Assembly: GCA_934548045.1 (NCBI GenBank)
Contig: CAKTEM010000002.1
Coordinates: forward strand, 1-64,000
Direction: 5' to 3'
DNA from: an uncultured Faecalibacterium sp.
Lineage (GTDB): Bacteria > Bacillota > Clostridia > Oscillospirales > Ruminococcaceae
DNA: 64,000 nt
Position 1 is the first letter of the stretch. Each line of letters begins with the position of its first letter. A program made the translations under genes and the position numbers. A model generated the notes under the pieces. That model was not told the DNA's origin. It made no database searches and worked only from the letters and a program-made list of their open reading frames with translations. Of this stretch, positions 17,773 to 25,914 are shown in pieces.

Positions 17773-18696
17773 ATGATTACTCGTCGCGATTTTCTGAAAG
17801 TTACTGGTGTCGCAGCCGCTGCCGCTGCTCTGACCGCCTGCGGCGGCTCTTCCAGCACCGCATCTTCCGCTGCAAGCTCCACTGCTGCATCCAGCACCGC
17901 TGCTTCTTCTGCAGCCGCTAAGCTGGACAAGGTCTCTGTCGCTGTTCCCAACGACACCACCAACGAGGCTCGCGCACTGACCCTGCTGGAGAAGAATGGT
18001 TTCTTCAAGCTGAAGGCTGACGCCGGCATCACCGCTACCAAGAACGATATCGAGGAGAATCCTCTGAATGTCTCCATCGACGAAGTTGAGGCTGCTCAGG
18101 TTCCCAACGTCCTGCAGGATGAGGACTACGCTGTCATCAACTCCAACTACGCAATCTCCGCTGGCCTCGACCCGATGACCGACGCTCTGGCAATGGAGGA
18201 CGGCACCTCTGCTTACGTCAACGTTCTGGTCTGCAAGGAGGGCAATGAGGAGGAGCCGAAGATCAAGGCTCTGGTCGCTGCTCTGGAGAGCCAGCAGGTC
18301 AAGGACTTCATGGTCGAGAACTACAAGGGCGCAGTCGTCTCCGTTGTTGAGAACCCCACCGACGGCTACGATCCCGACATCGACTACGATGCACTGAACG
18401 GCGAGACCGTCAGCTGCGCGGCTACCCCGGCTCCCCACTGCGAGGTTCTGGAAGTCTGCAAGGAGATTCTGGCAGCGAAGGGCATCACCCTCGACATCCA
18501 GGAGTACGACGACTATGTGATCCCCAACACCGTTGTTGAGGACGGTCAGGTCGACACCAACTACTTCCAGCATCAGCCGTATCTGGACAACTTCAACGAG
18601 GAGAAGGGTACCCACCTCGTCACCGTCGCCGGCATCCACGTCGAGCCGATGGGCATCTACGGCGGCAAGCAGGACAGCCTGGCACCCATTGTCTGA
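17773..18696 (+). CDS. metQ: D/L-methionine ABC transporter substrate-binding lipoprotein
   Basis: 307 residues. The start at 17773 gives MITRRDFLKVTG, with twin arginines, and a lipobox TAC followed by GGSS; the mature part begins with a Ser/Ala linker. The rest matches the NlpA/MetQ family (an LDIQEYDDYVIPNTVVEDG stretch, then NYFQHQPYLDNFN). It is the first gene after the Met T-box, and metN starts 19 bases after its stop. The frame is open upstream through the T-box but that is not coding. Confidence 0.92.
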   Translation: MITRRDFLKVTGVAAAAAALTACGGSSSTASSAASSTAASSTAASSAAAKLDKVSVAVPNDTTNEARALTLLEKNGFFKLKADAGITATKNDIEENPLNVSIDEVEAAQVPNVLQDEDYAVINSNYAISAGLDPMTDALAMEDGTSAYVNVLVCKEGNEEEPKIKALVAALESQQVKDFMVENYKGAVVSVVENPTDGYDPDIDYDALNGETVSCAATPAPHCEVLEVCKEILAAKGITLDIQEYDDYVIPNTVVEDGQVDTNYFQHQPYLDNFNEEKGTHLVTVAGIHVEPMGIYGGKQDSLAPIV

Positions 18697-18714
18697 TAAC
18701 TAAGGAGCATTTCC

Positions 18715-19728
18715 GTGATCGAGATCAAACACCTTTCCAAAACCTTCCAGATGAAGGACGGCGCGGTCAACGCGCTGAGCGATATCAACCTGACGATCCC
18801 CGATGGTTCCATCTACGGCATCATCGGCATGTCGGGCGCAGGCAAATCTACGCTGGTGCGCTGCATCAATCTGTTGGAGCGGCCCACCGAGGGCAGTGTC
18901 GTCATCAACGGCACCGCTATGGAGACCCTGAACCCGGCACAGCTGCGTGAACGCCGCCGGGAGATCACCATGATCTTCCAGCAGTTCAACCTGCTCATGC
19001 AGCGCAGCTGCCTGAAGAATATCTGCTTCCCGATGGAGCTGGCCGGCGTCAAGAAAGCAGACGCCGAAAAGCGTGCCAAGGAGCTGCTGGAGATGGTTGG
19101 CCTGCCCGACAAGGCAAACGCCTATCCTGCCCAGCTGTCCGGCGGCCAGAAGCAGCGCATCGCCATCGCGCGCGCACTGGCAACGAACCCGAAGGTTCTG
19201 CTCTGCGACGAGGCGACCAGCGCGCTGGACCCCAACACCACCCACTCCATCCTGACCCTCATCAAGGACATCAACCGCAAGCTGGGCATCACGGTGGTCG
19301 TCATCACCCACCAGATGAGCGTTGTGGAAGAGATCTGTGACCATGTCGCCATCCTTGACGGCGGTGTGGCGGTCGAGGAAGGCGAGGTGCGCCAGATCTT
19401 CGCGAACCCGAAGACCGCAGCGGCCAAGCGTCTTGTCGCCCCGAACGGCGGCAGCGCGTCGCGCGACCTCTCGAGCTTCGCGCCCGACGATCACGTTGTC
19501 CGCATTACCTTTAATGGCTCTTCCACTGAGAAGCCGCTGGTGGCAAGCCTTGCTGCCGAAAAGGGTATTCTGGTCAGCGTTCTCAGCGCAGATACCCGTG
19601 ACCTGACCGGCCAGTGCTATGGCAGCATGCTGCTCAAGCTCCCGAAGGACATCGGGCAGGCCAAACAGGCCGTTGAATACATGCGCGCTCAGCCGGGCGT
19701 GACTGTTGAGGAGGTGACCGGCGAATGA
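18715..19728 (+). CDS. metN: methionine ABC transporter ATP-binding protein with NIL domain
   Basis: 337 residues from a GTG start with AAGGAG upstream. Walker A GMSGAGKS at 38-45, LSGGQKQR near 137, Walker B VLLCDEATSALDP, and a C-terminal extension of about 80 residues (from about 255) of the NIL/ACT-like type that in E. coli MetN binds methionine and inhibits transport. It overlaps metI by 4 bases. Confidence 0.93.
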   Translation: MIEIKHLSKTFQMKDGAVNALSDINLTIPDGSIYGIIGMSGAGKSTLVRCINLLERPTEGSVVINGTAMETLNPAQLRERRREITMIFQQFNLLMQRSCLKNICFPMELAGVKKADAEKRAKELLEMVGLPDKANAYPAQLSGGQKQRIAIARALATNPKVLLCDEATSALDPNTTHSILTLIKDINRKLGITVVVITHQMSVVEEICDHVAILDGGVAVEEGEVRQIFANPKTAAAKRLVAPNGGSASRDLSSFAPDDHVVRITFNGSSTEKPLVASLAAEKGILVSVLSADTRDLTGQCYGSMLLKLPKDIGQAKQAVEYMRAQPGVTVEEVTGE

Positions 19729-20381
19729 CAATTGCAGATTACGGCTTTGCCGTTTGGGAGACGTTCTACGTCACCCTTCTTTCTACCGCGTTCTCGCTGG
19801 TGATCGGCCTGCCGCTGGGCGTTCTGCTGGTGGCTGGCGACAAGGACGGCGTTCTGCCGCTTCCCAGCTGGCTGATGCACATCCTGAACATCGTCATCAA
19901 CGTCCTGCGAAGTGTTCCCTTCCTGATCTTGATGATCTGCGTCTTCCCTCTCTCCCGTGCTATCGTGGGCACCACCGTCGGCACCAAGGCGACCATCGTT
20001 CCGCTGGTCTGTGCCGCGTTCCCGTTCGTCGCCCGTCTGGTCGAGACCAGCCTGCGCGAAATTGATGAAGGTGTCATCGAAGCCGCACAGAGCATGGGTG
20101 CGACGCCGTTCCAGATCATCACCAAGGTCATGATCCCGGAGTGCCTGCCCGGCCTGATTTCCAGCATGACGACCGCTCTCACCACCATCCTTGGCTACTC
20201 GGCAATGTCCGGTGCCATCGGCGGCGGCGGTCTGGGCAAGGTCGCCATCTCCTACGGCTACTATCGCTACCAGACCAACATCATGATCGTCTGTGTCGTG
20301 CTGCTGATTTTGCTGGTTCAGGCGTTCCAGTCGGTCGGCACCCTCTGGGCGACCAAGAGCGATAAGCGGCTGCGCAAGTAA
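19725..20381 (+). CDS. metI: methionine ABC transporter permease
   Basis: 218 residues with five hydrophobic helices and the MetI-family coupling motif (EAAQSMGATPFQIITKVMIPE). GAIGGGGLGKVAISYGYYRY near residue 165 is characteristic of MetI. It completes the metQNI importer under T-box control. Confidence 0.93.
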   Translation: MTIADYGFAVWETFYVTLLSTAFSLVIGLPLGVLLVAGDKDGVLPLPSWLMHILNIVINVLRSVPFLILMICVFPLSRAIVGTTVGTKATIVPLVCAAFPFVARLVETSLREIDEGVIEAAQSMGATPFQIITKVMIPECLPGLISSMTTALTTILGYSAMSGAIGGGGLGKVAISYGYYRYQTNIMIVCVVLLILLVQAFQSVGTLWATKSDKRLRK

Positions 20382-20417
20382 GATCCACCGCCTCGGCGGG
20401 GAAAGAATTTAACGTTT

Positions 20418-20455
20418 CAATTCCCCGTCGAGGTCTGTCCTCTGACGGGGAATTG
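20418..20455 (+). terminator. hairpin between metI and metY
   Basis: A perfect 12-base stem (20418-20429 against 20444-20455) without a clear T run. It could be a weak terminator for metQNI or a leader hairpin for metY. It does not look like a SAM riboswitch or a second T-box. Confidence 0.45.
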
Positions 20456-20491
20456 TGCTATTCTGAACAACCAAGCAAAGGAGTATGTTAC

Positions 20492-21766
20492 ATGAACCGT
20501 GATACCATCTGCGTGCAGGGCGGCTACACCCCCGGCAACGGCGAACCCCGTCAGATCCCCATCATCCAATCCACCACCTTCAAGTATGCCACCAGTGAGG
20601 ACATGGGCAAGCTGTTCGACCTCGAGGCCAACGGCTACTTCTATTCCCGTCTGCAGAACCCCACCTGCGACATGGTGGCAAAGAAGATCTGCGAACTCGA
20701 GGGCGGCACCGCTGCGATGCTGACCTCCAGCGGTCAGGCGGCGAATTTCTTCGCCCTCTTCAACATCTGCAATGCCGGCGACCACATCGTGGCGTCCAGC
20801 ACCATCTACGGCGGCACCTTCAACCTCATTTCTGTTACGATGGCAAAGATGGGCGTCACCGCGACCTTTGTTGACCCCCTCTGCTCTGAGGAAGAGCTGA
20901 ACGCCGCTTTCCAGCCCAACACCAAAGCCGTCTTTGGCGAGACCATCGCGAACCCGGCCCTGACCGTGCTGGACATCGAGAAGTTTGCCAAGGCCGCTCA
21001 CGCTCACGGTGTGCCGCTCATCGTCGACAATACCTTCCCGACCCCGGTCAACTGCCGCCCCTTCGAGTGGGGCGCAGACATCGTGACCCACTCCACCACC
21101 AAGTACATGGACGGCCACGGCGCGGTCATCGGCGGTGCCATCGTGGACAGCGGCAAGTTTGACTGGATGGCCCACGCGGACAAGTTCCCGGGGCTCTGCA
21201 CCCCGGACGAGAGCTACCACGGCATCACCTACGCCGAGCGTTTCGGTAATGAGGGTGCGTTCATCACCAAGGCCACCGCACAGCTGATGCGTGACTTCGG
21301 CTCCGTCCAGTCGGCAACCGGTGCGTTCATGCTGAACCTCGGTCTCGAGAGTCTCCATGTCCGGATGCAGCGTCACTGCGAGAACGGCATGGCCGTCGCA
21401 AAGTTCCTCGAGAGCCACCCGAAAGTGGCCTACGTCAACTACTGCGGTCTGGAATCCAGCCCCTATCATGCACTGGCGCAGAAGTACCTACCCAACGGCA
21501 GCTGTGGCGTTGTCTCCTTCGGTCTGGCCGGTGGCCGCGAAGCTGCAAGCACCTTCATGAAGGCCCTCAAACTGGCCGCCATCGAAACGCATGTTGCGGA
21601 CGCGCGCACCTGCTGTCTGAATCCGGCATCCAGCACCCACCGCCAGATGAACGACGAACAGCTGAAGGCCGCCGGTGTTCCGGCCGAGCTGGTCCGGATG
21701 AGCTGCGGCCTTGAGAGCAGTGAAGACCTCATCGCCGACATCTCGCAGGCCCTCGATAAAATCTAA
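20492..21766 (+). CDS. metY: O-acetylhomoserine sulfhydrylase (PLP-dependent)
   Basis: 424 residues of the Cys/Met metabolism PLP family. It starts MNRDTICVQGGY after AAAGGAG. The PLP lysine is K204 in STTKYMDGHG, preceded by the aspartate of LIVDNTF. Length and the insert around 40-60 fit MetY (O-acetylhomoserine + sulfide to homocysteine) rather than the shorter MetB/MetC. The neighbour metA has the acetyl-type specificity residue, which supports O-acetylhomoserine as substrate. Confidence 0.9.
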   Translation: MNRDTICVQGGYTPGNGEPRQIPIIQSTTFKYATSEDMGKLFDLEANGYFYSRLQNPTCDMVAKKICELEGGTAAMLTSSGQAANFFALFNICNAGDHIVASSTIYGGTFNLISVTMAKMGVTATFVDPLCSEEELNAAFQPNTKAVFGETIANPALTVLDIEKFAKAAHAHGVPLIVDNTFPTPVNCRPFEWGADIVTHSTTKYMDGHGAVIGGAIVDSGKFDWMAHADKFPGLCTPDESYHGITYAERFGNEGAFITKATAQLMRDFGSVQSATGAFMLNLGLESLHVRMQRHCENGMAVAKFLESHPKVAYVNYCGLESSPYHALAQKYLPNGSCGVVSFGLAGGREAASTFMKALKLAAIETHVADARTCCLNPASSTHRQMNDEQLKAAGVPAELVRMSCGLESSEDLIADISQALDKI

Positions 21767-21870
21767 GAAACCTTTCCGTCTCTCTGTCACTCGACAGCTC
21801 TTCTTTCAGGAGAGCCTTTCTCAAAGTCCATGCTCCCAAATCTATACTCTACGAAAGACAGGAGTTCACT

Positions 21871-22809
21871 ATGCCTCTCATCATTCCCAAGACCCTGCCT
21901 GCCTACGACGCCCTGTATGAAGAAAACGTCTTCGTCATGCACCGGGAACGGGCAGCTTCCCAGCACATCCGTCCGCTCGAGATCTTAATTCTCAATCTGA
22001 TGCCGACCAAGATCGCGACCGAAACGCAGATCGCCCGTCTGCTGGCAAACACGCCGCTGCAGGTCCACATGACCCTGCTCCAGACCGCCAGCCACGAGGC
22101 GACCCATGTCTCCGCCGCGCATCTCGAGGCATTTTACAAGACCTTTGAGGAGATCAAGGACAACCGGTACGACGGCATGATCATCACCGGCGCGCCGGTC
22201 GAGACGATGGATTTTGAGCAGGTGGACTACTGGCCGGAGCTGTGCAAGATCATGGATTTCAGCGAGACGAATGTCTACTCCACCCTTCACGTCTGCTGGG
22301 GCGCGCAGGCCGGTCTGTACTACCACTACGGTGTCCGGAAAGAGATCCTGCCGCAGAAGATGTTCGGTGTGTTCGAGCATCGGGTCATCCGCCCCTCGAA
22401 TCCGCTGGTACGCGGTTTTGATGAGGTGTTCTACGCCCCCCACAGCCGCCACACCGGAAGCAGCCGGGCCGACATCCAGAACTGTACCTCCCTCCGCATC
22501 CTTGCCGAGAGCGACGAGGCCGGCCCTTTCCTGATGAGTACCGAGAACGGCCGGCAGATTTTCGTCATGGGGCATCCGGAATACGACAAGTACACGCTGG
22601 ACGCCGAGTACAAACGGGATGTCGGCAAGGGACTGTCCATCGCGGTTCCTAAAAATTATTATCCCAACGACGACCCGTCTCAGCCGCCGCTCTTCCGCTG
22701 GCGCGCCCATGCACACCTGCTGTATGAGAACTGGCTGAACTACTACGTCTACCAGAACACCCCCTATGACCTCGGCACCATCGAGCGTGTCCGGCACGAG
22801 GGGAAATAA
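21871..22809 (+). CDS. metA: homoserine O-acetyltransferase of the MetA fold
   Basis: 312 residues, full length for MetA. The catalytic triad is visible: C142 (HVCWGAQAG), H235 and E237 (MGHPEYD). Residue 111 is Glu in TGAPVE. In published work on Bacillus cereus MetA, Glu111 gives acetyl-CoA use and Gly111 succinyl-CoA use, so this enzyme should make O-acetylhomoserine. It lies 104 bases after metY, the enzyme that uses this product. Confidence 0.92.
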   Translation: MPLIIPKTLPAYDALYEENVFVMHRERAASQHIRPLEILILNLMPTKIATETQIARLLANTPLQVHMTLLQTASHEATHVSAAHLEAFYKTFEEIKDNRYDGMIITGAPVETMDFEQVDYWPELCKIMDFSETNVYSTLHVCWGAQAGLYYHYGVRKEILPQKMFGVFEHRVIRPSNPLVRGFDEVFYAPHSRHTGSSRADIQNCTSLRILAESDEAGPFLMSTENGRQIFVMGHPEYDKYTLDAEYKRDVGKGLSIAVPKNYYPNDDPSQPPLFRWRAHAHLLYENWLNYYVYQNTPYDLGTIERVRHEGK

Positions 22810-22819
22810 ACTGAATGAA

Positions 22820-23021
22820 GAGGTTGTTGCAGAACACTCCCCCAGTCACAGCTTCGCTGTGCCAGCTCCCTCGGAGATGGGGCCTTGGCGTAACGGTCAG
22901 CTGTAAAAGCCTCCCTCCGAGAGAAAGACTCCCTCCGGCCGGAGGGAGATGTCTCGAAGAGACAAAGGGAGGACGGGTGGCATCGCGTCAGCGATGACGG
23001 AAGGAGTTTTACAGCAGCCTC
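22820..23021 (+). repeat. MITE-like dispersed repeat, family A, copy 1
   Basis: About 200 bases with imperfect terminal inverted repeats (GAGGTTGTTGCAG at the left; the reverse complement of the right end reads GAGGCTGCTGTAAAA). Inside are several hairpins, for example CTCCCTCCGGCCGGAGGGAG. A nearly identical copy in opposite orientation lies at 50028-50227 and a shortened one at 44447-44557. It has no coding capacity. Confidence 0.8.
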
Positions 23022-23041
23022 TTTTTTGAAAGGAAAAAACT

Positions 23042-24085
23042 ATGGGCATCGACGCAAAATGGAATTTGAACATCGGCAAGCTGCCGTGTGGAAAACTGAA
23101 CAAGATCAGCGACGTACCGGGCGTGACGGTTGGCCATTGCACGCTGGCGGATGGCGACATCCAGACCGGCGTGACCGCACTTTTACCCCATCCGGGCGAT
23201 ATCTTTCACGACAAAGTCATGGCGGCCTGTCACGTCATCAACGGCTTCGGCAAGACGACCGGCCTTGTCCAGATCGAAGAGCTTGGCACCATCGAGACGC
23301 CCATCCTCTTCACCAACACGCTGAGCGTCGGCACGGTCGAAACGGCACTGGTAAAATACATGCTGGACAAAAATCCTGACATCTGCGAGACGACCGGCAG
23401 TGTGAACCCGGTGGTCTGCGAGTGCAACGACAGCTATCTGAACGACATCCGGGGCCTGCATGTGACCGAGCAGAACGCTTTTGATGCACTGGCCGACTGC
23501 AAAACCGACTTTGCCGAGGGCGCGGTCGGTGCCGGGCGAGGGATGCGGTGCCACGGTCTGAAAGGCGGCATTGGTTCGGCTTCCCGTATCGTGGAGCTGG
23601 ACGGCAAGAGCTACACCATCGGAACCCTCGTCCTCTCCAACCACGCCACTTTTGATGATTTAGTCGTCGCCGGAACGCCCATCCATCAGCTTCTCGATGA
23701 GCGCATCCCACCCCACGAGGACAAAGGTTCCATCATCACGGTCATTGCGACCGACATTCCCCTCAGTGAGCGGCAGTTGAAGCGGCTCTGCCACCGGGCT
23801 TTGGTCGGTCTTTCCCGTACCGGCTCCGCCTGCGGCAACGGCAGCGGTGAGATCGTGCTTGCCTTTACGACGGCGAACCGGGTACCGCATTACGCGGACA
23901 AGGCCATCTTCCCGACGGCAATGCTCCACGATGACGCCATCAATCCGCTGTTCCGTGCGGTGGCCGAGTGCGTCGAGGAAAGCGTCCTCAGCTCCTTGCT
24001 CCACGCCGAAACGGTCACCGGGCGGAAGGGCCATACCGTCGTTTCACTGGCCGACCTGCTGGAAGGAAAGCAGCATCTTCGATAA
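23042..24085 (+). CDS. P1 family aminopeptidase (DmpA/BapA type)
   Basis: 347 residues of the DmpA/ornithine acetyltransferase-like fold. The N-terminal region has NKISDVPGVTVGHCTL; the autoproteolytic pair is G229-S230 (HEDKGSIITVIATD), with Ser230 the expected N-terminal nucleophile after self-cleavage. GAGRGMRCHGLKGGIGSASR near 163 is conserved in this family. Members cleave D- or beta-amino-acid peptides, and the natural substrate is usually unknown. No signal peptide. Single gene behind a dispersed repeat. Confidence 0.88.
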   Translation: MGIDAKWNLNIGKLPCGKLNKISDVPGVTVGHCTLADGDIQTGVTALLPHPGDIFHDKVMAACHVINGFGKTTGLVQIEELGTIETPILFTNTLSVGTVETALVKYMLDKNPDICETTGSVNPVVCECNDSYLNDIRGLHVTEQNAFDALADCKTDFAEGAVGAGRGMRCHGLKGGIGSASRIVELDGKSYTIGTLVLSNHATFDDLVVAGTPIHQLLDERIPPHEDKGSIITVIATDIPLSERQLKRLCHRALVGLSRTGSACGNGSGEIVLAFTTANRVPHYADKAIFPTAMLHDDAINPLFRAVAECVEESVLSSLLHAETVTGRKGHTVVSLADLLEGKQHLR

Positions 24086-24174
24086 ATCCATAGCAATTTC
24101 GTTCCGTTCGCGCTATAATAAATAGGTATCGAATTTTTTCGTACCATTCCGTGAAAAAGAAAGGGAGAATTTGC

Positions 24175-25914
24175 TTGAACAAAATGCTCGGCTACCTGAG
24201 CGGCTACAAGCGCGAAAGCGTGCTTGCTCCGCTGTTCAAAATGCTGGAAGCTACATTCGACCTGCTCGTGCCGCTGGTTATGGCAAGCATCGTCAATATT
24301 GGCATCGCAGCCCATGATTTCCACTATATCCTTGTCCGGTGCGGCATCCTGCTTCTGCTGGCAATGATCGGTCTGGCGTGCAGCCTGACCGCCCAGTACT
24401 TCGCCGCAAAGGCATCGGTCGGCTACTCGACAGCTCTTCGTCACGCGCTTTTTAAGCACATCCAGAGCCTCAGCTTTACCGAGATGGACACCCTCGGCAC
24501 CAGCACCCTCATCACCCGGATGACGAGTGATGTCAATCAAGTGCAGAGCGGCCTGAACCTGTTCCTCCGCCTGTTCCTGCGCAGTCCGTTCGTCGTCTTC
24601 GGTGCTATGATCATGGCCTTTACCGTCAACGCCAAGGCCGCGATGATCTTTGTCGTCGCGATCCCGCTGCTGTCGGTGGTCGTCTTCGGCATCATGGTCA
24701 TCACCCGGCCGCTGTACAAGACGGTGCAGAACCGTCTGGACCGCGTCCTCGGCCTGACCCGTGAGAACCTGACCGGTGTCCGCGTCGTCCGCGCCTTCGA
24801 CAAGGAGCAGAGCGAGATCAACCGCTTTGAGGATGCGAACGACCTGCTGACCAAGATGCAGCTCCATGTCGGTCACATCTCCGCCCTGATGAATCCGTTG
24901 ACCTACGTCATCATCAACCTTGCCATCGTCGCCCTGCTCTATGTCGGCAGTATCCAGATCAACATCGGCGGCATGGCTTCCGGCGACGTCATCGCCCTTG
25001 TCAACTACATGAACCAGATTCTGGTCGAGCTTGTCAAGCTGGCGAACCTCATCGTTCAGGTCAGCAAGGCTCTGGCCTGCGCTGGCCGTGTACAGGCCGT
25101 TCTGGACACCAAGCCCGGCATGGACTTCCCGAAAGAAGTCCTCGGCGATGTGCCTGCCGACAAGTCGGATGATGCTGTCCGCTTCGACCATGTTTCTCTG
25201 ACCTACGCCGGAGCCGGTGCGCCCAGCCTGAGCGACATCAGCTTCACCGCAAAGCGCGGCCAGACCATCGGCGTCATCGGCGGCACCGGTTCGGGCAAAT
25301 CGAGCCTGATCAGCCTGATCCCCCGGTTCTACGATGCCACCGAAGGCACGGTCGAAATCTTTGGCCGTCCGGCACAGAACTATCCCCGTGAAGACCTGCG
25401 CGGCGCGGTCAGCGTCGTCATGCAGAAGGCCCAGCTCTTCGGCGGCACCATCCGCTCGAATCTGCTCTGGGGCAACAAGAACGCCTCGGACGAAGAATTC
25501 TGGGCCGCTCTCGAGACGGCACAGGCGGCAGAATTCGTCCACTCCAAGCCGCTTGGTCTGGACGAGCCTGTGGAACAGGCCGGTCGGAACCTCTCCGGCG
25601 GTCAGAAACAGCGTCTTACCATCGCCCGTGCCTTGGTCGGCAAGCCGGACATCCTGATTCTGGACGACAGTGCGTCGGCTCTGGACTACGCCACCGACGC
25701 CGCCCTGCGGAAGGCTCTGGCAGCTCTGCCCGGCAACATGACCGTCTTCATCGTCAGCCAGCGCGCGGCCAGCCTCCAGCACGCCGACCAGATCCTTGTT
25801 CTGGACGACGGCAAGATGGTCGGCCTTGGCCGTCACAGCGAACTGCTGAACACCTGCCCGGTCTATCAGGAAATCTACGCCAGCCAGTTCAAGAAAGGAG
25901 ATGCGGCGCAATGA
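24175..25914 (+). CDS. ABC exporter half-transporter, subunit 1
   Basis: 579 residues from a TTG start at 24175 with AAGGGAG seven bases upstream; a GTG at 24151 lacks such a site. Six hydrophobic segments make the membrane domain, then a nucleotide-binding domain with Walker A GGTGSGKSS and an LSGGQKQR signature. The segment after Walker B reads ILILDDSASALDYA: the catalytic Glu is Asp-Ser, a degenerate site often found in one half of a heterodimeric exporter. It overlaps subunit 2 by 4 bases. A TATAAT at 24114-24119 may be the -10. Confidence 0.88.
   Translation: MNKMLGYLSGYKRESVLAPLFKMLEATFDLLVPLVMASIVNIGIAAHDFHYILVRCGILLLLAMIGLACSLTAQYFAAKASVGYSTALRHALFKHIQSLSFTEMDTLGTSTLITRMTSDVNQVQSGLNLFLRLFLRSPFVVFGAMIMAFTVNAKAAMIFVVAIPLLSVVVFGIMVITRPLYKTVQNRLDRVLGLTRENLTGVRVVRAFDKEQSEINRFEDANDLLTKMQLHVGHISALMNPLTYVIINLAIVALLYVGSIQINIGGMASGDVIALVNYMNQILVELVKLANLIVQVSKALACAGRVQAVLDTKPGMDFPKEVLGDVPADKSDDAVRFDHVSLTYAGAGAPSLSDISFTAKRGQTIGVIGGTGSGKSSLISLIPRFYDATEGTVEIFGRPAQNYPREDLRGAVSVVMQKAQLFGGTIRSNLLWGNKNASDEEFWAALETAQAAEFVHSKPLGLDEPVEQAGRNLSGGQKQRLTIARALVGKPDILILDDSASALDYATDAALRKALAALPGNMTVFIVSQRAASLQHADQILVLDDGKMVGLGRHSELLNTCPVYQEIYASQFKKGDAAQ

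Noticed and set aside
20382..20491. SAM riboswitch or second T-box upstream of metY
   Set aside because: The gap is about 110 bases and shows only one 12-base hairpin; no T-box GGTGGNACC motif and no SAM-I conserved blocks.
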